From Actinoplanes auranticolor (GTDB lineage: Bacteria > Actinomycetota > Actinomycetes > Mycobacteriales > Micromonosporaceae), in assembly GCF_018332655.1 (NCBI RefSeq), contig NZ_BOQL01000102.1:1-44348 (forward strand): 44,348 nucleotides of DNA, given 5' to 3'. Below the pieces are notes generated by a model, which was given only the letters and a program-made list of their open reading frames with translations, was not told where the DNA came from and made no database searches. Below are positions 1 to 7,688 of this stretch, piece after piece. Both the position numbers and the translations under genes were made by a program. Positions within the stretch are counted from its first letter, which is position 1; each line of letters starts with the position of its first letter.

Positions 1-334
1 TCGGAGCCCCACGCGACTTCATGGCCCCGTACACGTGCGACGGAGATCTCCTCAAGCGGAACCCTGAACCAGCCTCGGCCCCGCCTGGCGTGCCCCGGCC
101 TGGACTGACGCCGGGGTCTTGCCTTACTCACTGCGGCGATGACACGAACTCACCGCCATGCCGAGCGAGCCACGAGAACATCCGGGCCCTGCTTAACGCT
201 CGGTCAGATCGTCTGCGTCTTTGGCGATCTCTGCCGTCAACCCGGACAACGTTAGCCAGCCCAACCGAGTTTGTCTAGTGGTCTGGACATAGATTTTCTC
301 GGCGGCCGTCGCCTGCTTCGACGCACCACGCACC
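1..334. other. No supported gene in the left-edge region
   Basis: Reading frames here are short and overlap on both strands. None shows a recognisable domain, a ribosome-binding site or a signal peptide. A stop codon (TAG near 291-293) closes the frame of the following beta-propeller ORF, so that ORF cannot extend further left. I see no tRNA or repeat. Confidence 0.4.
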
Positions 335-1039
335 GTGGCCCCGCTGCGGAAGAACATGAGCGGCGACGGTCGGTACCTGTCCGCGGTGGCGCTGTTCTGC
401 GCCAGCTCCGCGCTCGAGCCGTTGACGGAGTTCCAGGTGACCGTGTTCTCGGTCCAGGTCAAGAAGACCATCGGCAAGCAGTACGGCGCCACCGGCATGA
501 CCGTCGACAGCCAGCGGGACAACCTGTACGTCGCCCTCGCCGCCGGTGACGCGCTCAGCGTGATCGACCTGCACACGCTGAAGGAAATCGCACGGCACGA
601 CACGGGTCCGCGCACGTGCCCGACCCACCTGGCCCGCATCGGCGACAACGTCTGGTTCGGCCACGGCTGCGACGACAACTGGACCGGCGGCGTCGGCCCG
701 CTGGACACCGCTGTCTACACCGCGAGCCGGTCGACCAACGACTTCCCGGCGTACGAGACCACGGCGCTGGCCGGCCGCGGCGCGTACCGCGTCGGCTGCT
801 ACCCGGTCGCGGTATCCGTGTCCCCGGACGACCAGTACATCGCCCTCGGCATTCAGAACCCCGACAACGACGTGGTCAGCTACGAGCCGGGTGGCGTCCT
901 GCCGGTGCAACGGCTCGACATCACCGAGGACGTCGTGGCGCTGCGCGGCCTGGCCCGGGCGCGGTACACCAGCAGGTTGTTCGTGATCACCATGGGCGCG
1001 ACCGGCGGTTCTCCGGCGCTGCGCATCATCGAACTCTGA
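335..1039 (+). pseudogene. YncE-like beta-propeller protein, probably 5'-truncated remnant
   Basis: The 234-residue product reads like surface/secreted seven-bladed propeller (YncE/NHL-like) proteins of actinomycetes. It has blade-like strands such as GMTVDSQRDNLYVA, LSVIDLHTLKEI and VSVSPDDQYIALGI, and paired cysteines around the 'RTCPTHLARIGDNVWFGHGC' stretch. About three to four blades are present, so it is short for a complete propeller. No signal peptide precedes it. The frame is open back to a TAG near 291, and residues before the GTG at 335 give no leader. No ribosome-binding site was found. I therefore read it as the tail of a larger extracellular protein. A short intact propeller cannot be excluded. 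Its role is unknown. Confidence 0.45.
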
Positions 1040-1203
1040 TCGCCGGACCTGGGCGCGATCTTTTCCGGATGCATTCCCGCCTACGCGGAAAGGATTTGTT
1101 CCGCCCGGCATTACGGCGGGTTCGGCTTTCGCCGTGCATTCCGCGCCGGAACGAGCAAAGGCGCTCTTCCGGAATCGCCGGCGGTCGCCTATCGGGCCCT
1201 GCT

Positions 1204-1254
1204 CGATCCGCGAAGCCGCAAAGGCCGTATACCACCTTGAGGCTTCGCGGATCG
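1204..1254. repeat. Perfect 14-bp inverted repeat, 23-nt loop
   Basis: CGATCCGCGAAGCC (1204-1217) is followed after 23 nt by its exact reverse complement, GGCTTCGCGGATCG (1241-1254). It lies between the propeller remnant and the Nudix gene. No T-run follows on either strand. It could be a U-less actinobacterial terminator for the upstream gene, or a protein-binding or intergenic repeat element. The sequence alone does not decide. Confidence 0.5.
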
Positions 1255-1297
1255 CATCCCGCCCGCGGATGGCTGCTCGGTTCACGCCGGCTCTAGC

Positions 1298-1804
1298 ATG
1301 ATCTCCATGAGCGACGACAACGCTGGTGAGCTACCCGAGCTGGCGTTCACACTGCCGACCGTCCCGGCCTCTGCCGGAGCTCTGGTACGCGGCCGCAAGG
1401 GCCGATTGCTGATCCTGAAGCCGACGTACAAGGGCGGCTGGACGATCCCGGGTGGGGTCGTCGAGATCGGCGAGTCACCCTGGGAGGCGTGTCGCCGCGA
1501 AACCAAGGAGGAGTGCGGCCTCGACGTCGCCACGGGACGGCTCGTGTGTGTGGACTTCCTGCGCCCACGACCTGACCGTCCGGGTGGTATGCGGTTCCTG
1601 TTCGACTGCGGCGTCCTCGACGGCGCCGTCCTGGACACCGTGGTCATCCAGCCGCTCGAGATCGCCGAGAGCCGGGTCCTGCCGATCGACACCGCGCTAC
1701 CTCTGCTCAGCGGACCGGTCCGGCGCCGGGTACGCGCCGCCTGGAAGAAGAAACGGGTGCGATACCTCGAGGACGGCCGTTCCGTACAGGGGATCAGTCT
1801 TTAG
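1298..1804 (+). CDS. Nudix hydrolase
   Basis: 168 residues. A full Nudix box is visible: G53-x5-E59-x7-R67-E68-x2-E71-E72-x-G74-L75 (GGVVEIGESPWEACRRETKE and onwards). The fold normally hydrolyses nucleoside diphosphates linked to another moiety, with Mg2+ bound by the Glu cluster. The preceding segment (GGWTIPGG) is the usual beta-strand before the box. The substrate cannot be read from the sequence. The C-terminus is strongly basic (AAWKKKRVRYLED). A second in-frame ATG at 1307 is an equally good start, and neither has a clear Shine-Dalgarno. The gene stands alone, with no cotranscribed partner. Confidence 0.9.
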   Translation: MISMSDDNAGELPELAFTLPTVPASAGALVRGRKGRLLILKPTYKGGWTIPGGVVEIGESPWEACRRETKEECGLDVATGRLVCVDFLRPRPDRPGGMRFLFDCGVLDGAVLDTVVIQPLEIAESRVLPIDTALPLLSGPVRRRVRAAWKKKRVRYLEDGRSVQGISL

Positions 1805-1839
1805 CGCGCCGTCGTTGTCCTGCAGTCGCGCAAACCTTC

Positions 1840-1884
1840 TTGACCGGTACAGAAGACGTGGTTACTGTACCGGTATAGAAGGAG
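1840..1884 (+). promoter_or_regulatory. Promoter with embedded inverted and direct repeats
   Basis: A possible -35 TTGACC (1840-1845) lies 17 nt from TACTGT (1863-1868), which fits the actinobacterial TAnnnT -10 pattern. Overlaid on it is a perfect inverted repeat, ACCGGTACAG (1843-1852) / CTGTACCGGT (1865-1874). The half ACCGGTACAGAAG also recurs as ACCGGTATAGAAG (1869-1881, one mismatch). The ribosome-binding site GGAGG (1880-1884) follows. An operator spanning the spacer and the start site would suit a repressor. The regulator is unknown. Confidence 0.55.
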
Positions 1885-1890
1885 GTCGTC

Positions 1891-2082
1891 ATGGAACTAC
1901 CCACCGCCATGATCATTGCTGTCGACCAGGTCAGCCGCCAGTTCGCGGAGTGCGCGCCGGACGCGCCCGCACAGCCCCACGTCGAGCGCTCGCCCGAAGC
2001 CCGCCGGGTACGTGTGGCGCTGGCCCGCGGGTTGATCCGGCTGGCGCATGTGATCGCCCCGCCCGAACCGGCCTGCCGCTGA
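1891..2082 (+). CDS. Small 63-residue protein of unknown function
   Basis: A 63-residue ORF starts at an ATG preceded by AAGGAGG with a 6-nt spacer, one of the best ribosome-binding sites in the window, behind a promoter with an operator-like inverted repeat. The product has an amphipathic N-terminal helix (MIIAVDQVSRQFAE), a charged Pro-rich middle and a second helical stretch (RVRVALARGLIRLAHVIA). It has no cysteine pair, signal peptide or long membrane segment, and I recognise no family. The LacI gene begins 54 nt after the stop, so the two may share a transcript. Confidence 0.6.
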   Translation: MELPTAMIIAVDQVSRQFAECAPDAPAQPHVERSPEARRVRVALARGLIRLAHVIAPPEPACR

Positions 2083-2136
2083 CGTCCTGACCTGCCATCA
2101 ACGGCCGTGTCCCAGGGGTGGCGCTATGGTGACGCG

Positions 2137-3198
2137 ATGGCGGCACGGGTGACACTGCAGACGATCGCCGACCGCGTGGGCGTGAGCCGGATGACCGTGT
2201 CCAACGCGTTCTCCAAGCCCGATCAGCTTTCCGTCCCGTTGCGCCAACGCATCCTCGCCGCCGCCCAGGAGCTCGGCTACGTCGGGCCCGACCCGGCGGC
2301 GCGTGCCCTGGCCAAGGGCACGACCGGCGCGGTCGGGGTGGTGTTCACCCACTCGCTGCGCTTCGCCTTCACCGATCTGGTGGCCACCGGCTTCCTCGGC
2401 GCGATCGCCGAGGAGCTGGCCCCGACCGGACTCTCGCTGACCTTGCTGACCTCCTCCGACGACGGCGACATCGTCCCGGCCCGGGACGTCGCGATGGACG
2501 GGGCGCTGGTCTACTCGTGCGACTGGACCTCACGCGCGGTGGACTTCCTGCACCGGCGGCGGCTGCCGCTGGTCTACGTCGACCAGGACCCGGTCGACGA
2601 CATCCCGAGCGTCAACGTCGACGACCGCAGCGGCGCCCGCGCGGCAGCCCGGCACGTGCTCGACCTGGGACACCGGCGGATCGGGCTGCTGCTGTCCGGC
2701 ACGCACGGCCCGTACGGGCTGCTCGACGACCCCGGTGTCGTCGACGGTCACTCTTCCCGGCAGCGATTGCTGGGCTGGCTCGACGAGTTCGGCCCCGCCG
2801 GGGTCGAAGTGATGTCGGCCCGGCAGGACGGCACCGGCCTGGAGCAGGCGCGCTGGGGTGCCCGGCTGCTGCTCGACCGCCCCGACCGCCCGACCGCCGT
2901 ACTGTGCTTCTCCGACGCCGTCGCCTACGGGGTGTTGCAGGTCGCCGCCGAGCTGGGCATCGAGGTCCCCCGGCAGTTGTCGGTGGTCGGCTTCGATGAC
3001 AACCCCCTGGCCACGCAGGTGCGGCCGACGCTGACCACCGTCCGGCAGGACATCGCCGCGAAGGGCCGGGCCGCGGCGGCCACGCTGACCGCCACCATCG
3101 CACGGGCCAAGGCCGGCACCTCCGCTCCCGCCGAGCACGTCCTGCTACCCACCGAGCTGGTGGTGCGGGAAAGCAGCGGCCCGGTCAACCCGCAGTAA
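2137..3198 (+). CDS. LacI/GalR-family transcriptional regulator
   Basis: 353 residues from the ATG at 2137. An upstream in-frame GTG at 2107 would add ten residues with no family resemblance. The N-terminal HTH reads VTLQTIADRVGVSRMTVSNA, followed by the hinge helix region (DPAARALAKG). A periplasmic-binding-protein-like effector domain occupies about residues 60-340, including the conserved GFDDNPLATQVRPTLTTVRQ region that ends LacI-type sensors. These regulators usually repress sugar-uptake or catabolic operons and bind a sugar-like effector. No sugar operon adjoins it. Its targets are either elsewhere or the 63-residue gene just upstream. Confidence 0.92.
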   Translation: MAARVTLQTIADRVGVSRMTVSNAFSKPDQLSVPLRQRILAAAQELGYVGPDPAARALAKGTTGAVGVVFTHSLRFAFTDLVATGFLGAIAEELAPTGLSLTLLTSSDDGDIVPARDVAMDGALVYSCDWTSRAVDFLHRRRLPLVYVDQDPVDDIPSVNVDDRSGARAAARHVLDLGHRRIGLLLSGTHGPYGLLDDPGVVDGHSSRQRLLGWLDEFGPAGVEVMSARQDGTGLEQARWGARLLLDRPDRPTAVLCFSDAVAYGVLQVAAELGIEVPRQLSVVGFDDNPLATQVRPTLTTVRQDIAAKGRAAAATLTATIARAKAGTSAPAEHVLLPTELVVRESSGPVNPQ

Positions 3199-3238
3199 TC
3201 TTCGCCGCCAGGCCGCGGCGCGTTCTCTGCGCGCGCTG

Positions 3239-3255
3239 GGGGTGACGGTCACCCC
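3239..3255. terminator. Hairpin between convergent genes
   Basis: GGGGTGAC-G-GTCACCCC (3239-3255) is a perfect 8-bp palindrome around one base. It overlaps the stop codon of the minus-strand PHP gene and lies about 40 nt past the LacI stop. A smaller GCGCG/CGCGC stem precedes it. It has no T-run, so a bidirectional, U-less terminator is the most likely reading. The near-absent loop leaves a protein-binding palindrome possible. Confidence 0.4.
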
Positions 3256-4154
3256 GGGAGGGTCCACCGGTCGTACGGATGACGGCCCGGCCGGAAACCG
3301 TGTGCCTCGACCATGTCGGCGGCCGCGGACAGGCCGGTGCCGACGGCGTCGGGGACGTGGGCGTCACTGCCGAAGGTGACCACCTTGCCGCCCTCGTCGC
3401 GCCACCAGCGGACGATCTCCGAGGCCAGCGGGATGCGGGTGTTGACCTCCAGCGTCCGGTCCGTGGCGGCGAGGATGCGCAGCGCGTGCCGGAACTCGTC
3501 CTCGAAGGCGTACAGGTCGAACGGCCCGGCCTCGGCGGGCCAGCCGCGGATGGCGTAATCCAGGTGGGCGAGGACCGCGAAGGCATCCGTACGGGAAATC
3601 AGCTCGGCGATCTCGGCCAGGTAGAGCCGCATCACCTCGACGGCGGGGCGCTGTCGGTAGAGCGCGTTCGCCTCGACGAGGTGGTCGTCGACGGGCAGGG
3701 CGTGCAGCGAGCCGAGCACCCGTTCGTAGTGGCCGGTGCCGAGCAGTTTCGCCACCGGTACGGCGTTCCAGTGGGGTTCGCCCAGCTCGACGCCGCTGAT
3801 GACGCGCAGCGACGGGAACATCTCGCGGCACCGCTGAACCGAGGCGAGATAGCGCTCCTGGTCCAACTCGGGCGGGACCAGCACGCCGTCGGGGCCGGTC
3901 AGCTCGCGGCGCAGCGGTGAGCGCTCCAGGACCACCTCGTCGACCGTCCACCGGGAGTAGTCGACGTGCTCGGTGAACGCGACGGCCGGGAGACCGAGCT
4001 GCACCGCGCGGGCGCAGGTCCGTTCCATGGAGCCCTCGGGAGCATCCCAGGAGAATTCGGTGTGTACGTGACCGTCTGCGGGCTGAATCACCTGGCCACG
4101 GTAGCGATCATGGTTCAGGCGCTGCGGAGTGGGTGGGCCTGCCGGCCCCGGCAC
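3249..4154 (-). CDS. PHP-domain phosphoesterase, histidinol-phosphatase (HisK/HisJ)-like
   Basis: 301 residues from the GTG at 4154. The PHP metal-site motifs are in order: ADGHVHTEFSWDA (first HxH), AFTEHVDYSRW, GVELGE, LGSLHALP, VLAHLDYAIRGW and FGSDAHVPDAVG. The family is a trinuclear-metal phosphoesterase that includes the polymerase/histidinol-phosphatase class of histidine biosynthesis. The first HxH lies near residue 30, so translation may instead begin at the GTG encoding VIQPADGHVH (near 4091). No Shine-Dalgarno supports either start. No his genes are nearby, so the physiological substrate is open. It converges on the LacI gene and diverges from the lipase gene. Confidence 0.82.
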   Translation of the reverse strand: MPGPAGPPTPQRLNHDRYRGQVIQPADGHVHTEFSWDAPEGSMERTCARAVQLGLPAVAFTEHVDYSRWTVDEVVLERSPLRRELTGPDGVLVPPELDQERYLASVQRCREMFPSLRVISGVELGEPHWNAVPVAKLLGTGHYERVLGSLHALPVDDHLVEANALYRQRPAVEVMRLYLAEIAELISRTDAFAVLAHLDYAIRGWPAEAGPFDLYAFEDEFRHALRILAATDRTLEVNTRIPLASEIVRWWRDEGGKVVTFGSDAHVPDAVGTGLSAAADMVEAHGFRPGRHPYDRWTLPG

Positions 4155-4219
4155 AGTGGCTCGGCCCGGGACGAAAGGCGGGCCTGGAAGATCTGCGAGC
4201 TGGTGACTAACGTCGGTCT

Positions 4220-5397
4220 ATGTTGACCCGACGCAGCATGCTTCGCCTGATCACCGTGGGACCGGTCGCTACGGCGGCCGGCTCGGGACCGCCGGCGCCG
4301 CCGCGGCCACGCCCCCGGCGTACCGGCTGGACCTGCCGGAACCCACCGGGCCGCACCCCATCGGCACCGTCGAGGTGCACCTCGTGGACCGGAGCCGCCC
4401 GGACCCGTGGGGGCTCGGCGACGTCCGCGAACTGATGGTCAGCATCTGGTACCCGGCGTCGCCGGTGGGGCCGCGGGCCCGGTACGCCCCGCCGCGGGCC
4501 GGCGCCCTGCTGGCCGACGAGCTCGCCACCGCCCTCGGCCTCCCGGCCGGTTCGATCGACTACGCCGGCACGGTCACCCACGCGCGGGCCGGCGCGCCCG
4601 CCGTGGGGCGGCACCCCGTGATCCTGTACTCGCCGGGCGGCGGCACCTCCCGGATCCTCGGCACCCACCACGTCGAGGACCTGGCCAGCCGCGGCTACGT
4701 CGTGGTGACCATCGACCACACCGGCGAGGCCCCCGTCGAGTTCCCCGGTGGCCGGGTCACGCCCGTCCAGCGTCCGACCGACTTCCGCAAGGCGATCGGT
4801 GTCCGGGTCGACGACACCCGCTTCGTCCTGAACCGCCTCAGCCGCCTCCCCCAGGCCCGCGCGATGGACCTGCGCCGGATCGGCATGGTCGGCTACAGCG
4901 CCGGCGGCTTCACCGCCGCCGAGACGATGCTGGTCGACCGCCGCATCGACGCCGGCGTCAACCTGGACGGCACGATGCAGTACGGCTTCCCCGACGGCGA
5001 TCTCAGCGACTCCGCCCGGCTGGGCCTGAACCGCCCGTTCCTGCTCTTCGGCGCCGGGGGCCACTCCCACCGGCCGCAGGCGGGCAACCCGCTGAACGAC
5101 CCGTCATGGACCAGCTTCTGGGAGCAGCAGCGCGCCTGGAAACTCGACCTGAGCATCCCGGACGGCACCCACGGCGCTTTCACCGACCGGCAGTTCTCGG
5201 TGCCCGCGATCGCCGCCGCCTTCAACCTGCCGCCCGCGATCGTTACCGAGAGGCTCGGCACGGTCGACCCCGCCGGCAGCGTACGAGCCCAGCGTGCATA
5301 CCTCGGCGCCTTCTTCGACCAGTTCCTCCGCGGCCGCGCCCAGCCGTTGCTGCGCCGCCCGTCGCCCCGGTATCCCGAGGTGGTGTTCACCCGCTGA
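4220..5397 (+). pseudogene. Secreted alpha/beta-hydrolase (PAF-acetylhydrolase/lipase-like) with -1 frameshift in leader
   Basis: Two frames must be joined to make a complete protein. The ATG at 4220 encodes a twin-arginine-like leader (MLTRRSMLRLITVGPVATAA). The mature enzyme is in the next frame from about 4285, reading GTAGAAAATPPAYRLDLPEP before the first in-frame start codon (GTG 4375). One missing base around 4275-4300 explains this. The enzyme domain has the nucleophile motif GYSAGG (Ser codon 4897-4899), a DHTGEAP loop and the late DGTHGAFTD segment that supplies the His. It resembles bacterial PAF-acetylhydrolase II/Streptomyces lipase proteins, which cleave short acyl esters outside the cell. 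The rest of the ORF is intact, so a recent lesion or a sequence error is likely. Confidence 0.75.
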
Positions 5398-5444
5398 GCC
5401 TCGATCGACTCCAGAAGGAAAACGCACCCCTGCCGACTCGCCTG

Positions 5445-6098
5445 TCAGCGGTCGGGTCGTGCGGTGTGCTCGAGGGCGCGGTAGAGCTCGCGAGGTTCGG
5501 GCGCCGGCGGGAGCGGACCGGTGTTGGTCGCCTCGAAGGACTGCAGCAGGTAGCCGAGCAGTCGACGGCCGCCGAGGGCAAGGGCCTCGTCGCCCGGCCG
5601 GGCCAGCCCGCTGGTGGCCAGCAGGACCAGTGGCAGGTCGTGCGGAGAGAAGTCGTCGCGGAGCCGGCCGGCTGCCTTCGCGCGGTTGATGAGCCGGACG
5701 AAGTCGCGGAAGGCCGCCTGCCGCTGGGCCTCCAGGCGCTCGGCGGCCGGGAACATGGTGGTCAGTACCTGGTTGAAACCGCGGTTCTCGTGCTGCACGC
5801 GGCAGAGGTAGGCAATGAAGTCACTGAAGCCTTGCCAGGGGTCCGGGCTCGCCGTTGCGGCAGCGGCCGCGGCAGCGTAGTCGGCCATCGCGTGGTGGAA
5901 CACCGCTTCGATCAGTTCCTCGCGGGTCGGGAAGTTGCGCATCAGCGTGGCGATGCCGACCTGGGCCTGGCGTGCCACTTCGCTCATCGGCACATCGATG
6001 CCGGAACCGGCGAACACCGTTGCGGCCGCTTCGAGGATCCGGGCCCGGTTACGCTCCGCGTCCGCCCGGCGCGGTCGCTGCTCGCCCTGTGTCGCCAC
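5445..6098 (-). CDS. TetR-family transcriptional regulator
   Basis: 217 residues from the GTG at 6098, which has GGAGG five bases upstream. The GTG at 6104 sits directly against that GGAGG and is less likely. The N-terminal HTH covers about residues 15-60 (RILEAAATVFAGSGIDVPMS, then VARQAQVGIATLMRNFPTRE). A helical ligand domain follows. The gene is divergent from the DUF1579/LLM pair. The short intergenic region holds two palindromes of the same sequence type, so I infer that it represses itself and that pair in response to a small hydrophobic ligand. Confidence 0.92.
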   Translation of the reverse strand: MATQGEQRPRRADAERNRARILEAAATVFAGSGIDVPMSEVARQAQVGIATLMRNFPTREELIEAVFHHAMADYAAAAAAATASPDPWQGFSDFIAYLCRVQHENRGFNQVLTTMFPAAERLEAQRQAAFRDFVRLINRAKAAGRLRDDFSPHDLPLVLLATSGLARPGDEALALGGRRLLGYLLQSFEATNTGPLPPAPEPRELYRALEHTARPDR

Positions 6099-6115
6099 AC
6101 TCACCTCCGAATATC

Positions 6116-6166
6116 TGGAAGACCCCTTCCACCTATGCTACCTTCGCAACTGGAAGAGGTCTTCCA
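6116..6166. promoter_or_regulatory. Twin TetR-type palindromes
   Basis: Two copies of one palindrome lie 35 bp apart centre to centre. TGGAAGACCCCTTCCA (6116-6131) has 6-bp arms and TGGAAGAGGTCTTCCA (6151-6166) has perfect 7-bp arms around GG. They fill the divergent control region between the tetR gene and the DUF1579 gene, leaving a TATGCT -10-like element between them. This is the expected layout for a TetR repressor controlling both directions. Confidence 0.75.
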
Positions 6167-6189
6167 TTTCTTGATTTCCGGAGGTAATG

Positions 6190-6687
6190 ATGGCAGAGAA
6201 CAACGCGCAGTCCGGGCCGCGCCCGCACGAGCGGGTGACGGAGCTGGACTTCTTCGTGGGGTCGTGGCGTGCGGAGGGCAACTTCCACGACACTCCGTTC
6301 GGCTCGGGCAAGCCGATCGAGATGACGATCACCGGAAGCCGCGAGGACCGCGGCTTCTGGACGGTGGTCCGCACCGAAGAAGTGCCGACCGAGCACAATC
6401 CGGATCCGCTGACCGCCCGGTACCTGTGGGGCTACGACGCCGCAGCGGGCGAGTTCGTCGCGGAGTGGTTCGACAGCAACGGCGGGCGGGCCACCCAGCG
6501 GTCGCAGGGTTGGGAGGGCGACACCCTCGTCTTCGAGGGAACGATGAGCATGGGCGGTCACACCGTGCCTCTGCGGGATTCGTTCACCCGCTCCGGCGAC
6601 GACCGCTACTACCACATCGGCGAGACGGACCTCGGCGGCGGCTGGATCACCGTCGACGACGAGCACGTCACCCGGGTCGGCCGGTAG
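6190..6687 (+). CDS. DUF1579-family protein
   Basis: 165 residues. The ATG at 6190 is preferred over the adjacent ATG at 6187, because GGAGG (6180-6184) gives a 5-nt spacer. The sequence shows DUF1579 features: ELDFFVGSWRAEGNF near the start, a DRGFWTVVRTEE strand, the YLWGYDAAAGEFVAEWFDSN centre and WEGDTLVFEGTM. The family is a small lipocalin-like barrel of unknown role. The gene lies 2 nt before the LLM oxidoreductase and is certainly cotranscribed with it. The divergent TetR and its twin palindromes suggest induction by a small molecule. Confidence 0.85.
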   Translation: MAENNAQSGPRPHERVTELDFFVGSWRAEGNFHDTPFGSGKPIEMTITGSREDRGFWTVVRTEEVPTEHNPDPLTARYLWGYDAAAGEFVAEWFDSNGGRATQRSQGWEGDTLVFEGTMSMGGHTVPLRDSFTRSGDDRYYHIGETDLGGGWITVDDEHVTRVGR

Positions 6688-6689
6688 CT

Positions 6690-7688
6690 GTGGCCGTACA
6701 GATCGGGGTCGCGACCTTGACCGACCTGCCGGCCGGCGCGGACCCGCGGGCGCGGATGCAGCAGATCGTCGATCTCGGCGTACGCGCCGACGATCTCGGA
6801 CTGGACGTGTTCGGCGTGGGAGAGCACCACAGCGCCGACTTCCTGGTGTCCTCCCCCGTGCCGGTCCTGGCCGCGGTCGCGGCACGGACCCGCACCATTC
6901 GACTGTCCAGTGCGGTGACCGTGCTGAGCGTGCACGACCCGGTACGGGTCTACCAGGACTTCGCGACCCTCGATCTGCTCAGCGGGGGCCGCGCCGAGAT
7001 CGTCACCGGGCGCAGCGCCTATCCGGACCCGTTCGCACTGTTCGGCGTGGACATCACCCGCTACGACGAGATGTTCGTCGAGCGCCTCGACCTGCTGTTG
7101 CGGTTGCGCGACGGCGACGCGGCGCGCTGGTCGGGCCGGCACCGTCCGCCGGTAGTGCCCGCCGCCGTGGTGCCGCGCGCCGTCCAGGACCGGCTGCCGG
7201 TGTGGATCGGCGCGGGCGGCAGTCCGGGCAGCGTCGAGCGTGCGGGGGCGGCCGGGCTGCCGCTGATCCTCGGCTACATCGGCGGCACGCCGGCCCATGT
7301 GCGCCAGCTGATCGACCTCTATCGGGCGGCCGGCGAGCGAGCGGGCCATGCCGAGCGCTTGCAGGTCGGCGTGGCGGTCCACTACTACGCCGGCGACGAG
7401 CCCGAGAAGACCTACGGTCACTATCGCGACTTCCTGCGGCCGAAGGGTCCCGGACGCCCGGGCTTCACGGTTTCGCCGCAGGACTTCGCCGACGGGTTGC
7501 GCCCCGACGGGCACCTCATGATCGGCACCACGGAGCAGGTGACGGAGAAGATGCAGCGGCTGCACAAGGTCGTCGCCTTCGACCGGGTGCAGGCCCTCGT
7601 CGACTGGGGCGGCATCTCCGCGGAGCGGGTGCGGCAGTCACTGGACCGCCTCGGCACCGACATCTCCCCTGCGCTGCGCGCCCTCTGA
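6690..7688 (+). CDS. LLM-class flavin-dependent oxidoreductase
   Basis: 332 residues from the GTG at 6690, two bases after the DUF1579 stop. The fold is the bacterial-luciferase-like TIM barrel: IGVATLTDLP strand 1, DVFGVGEHHSADFLVSSP with the family EHH motif, IRLSSAVTVLSVHDPVRVYQ, and DLLSGGRAEIVTGRSAYPDP. A later LPVWIGAGGSPGSVERA strand matches the FMN-phosphate region. These enzymes use FMNH2 (or F420) from a partner reductase to oxidise organic substrates. No reductase adjoins. The last 51 bp overlap the end of the convergent hydrolase gene. Confidence 0.9.
   Translation: MAVQIGVATLTDLPAGADPRARMQQIVDLGVRADDLGLDVFGVGEHHSADFLVSSPVPVLAAVAARTRTIRLSSAVTVLSVHDPVRVYQDFATLDLLSGGRAEIVTGRSAYPDPFALFGVDITRYDEMFVERLDLLLRLRDGDAARWSGRHRPPVVPAAVVPRAVQDRLPVWIGAGGSPGSVERAGAAGLPLILGYIGGTPAHVRQLIDLYRAAGERAGHAERLQVGVAVHYYAGDEPEKTYGHYRDFLRPKGPGRPGFTVSPQDFADGLRPDGHLMIGTTEQVTEKMQRLHKVVAFDRVQALVDWGGISAERVRQSLDRLGTDISPALRAL

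Noticed and set aside
193..1285. Long minus-strand frames opposite the beta-propeller remnant
   Set aside because: Composition is typical of antisense GC-rich shadow, with no domain and no ribosome-binding site. A short stretch near 200-280 looks slightly protein-like but is too short to support.
4407..7688. A 1093-residue open frame spanning the lipase, tetR and DUF1579 regions
   Set aside because: Only its last 332 residues (from GTG 6690) look like protein. The rest is Arg/Pro/Gly-rich out-of-frame translation of the real genes.
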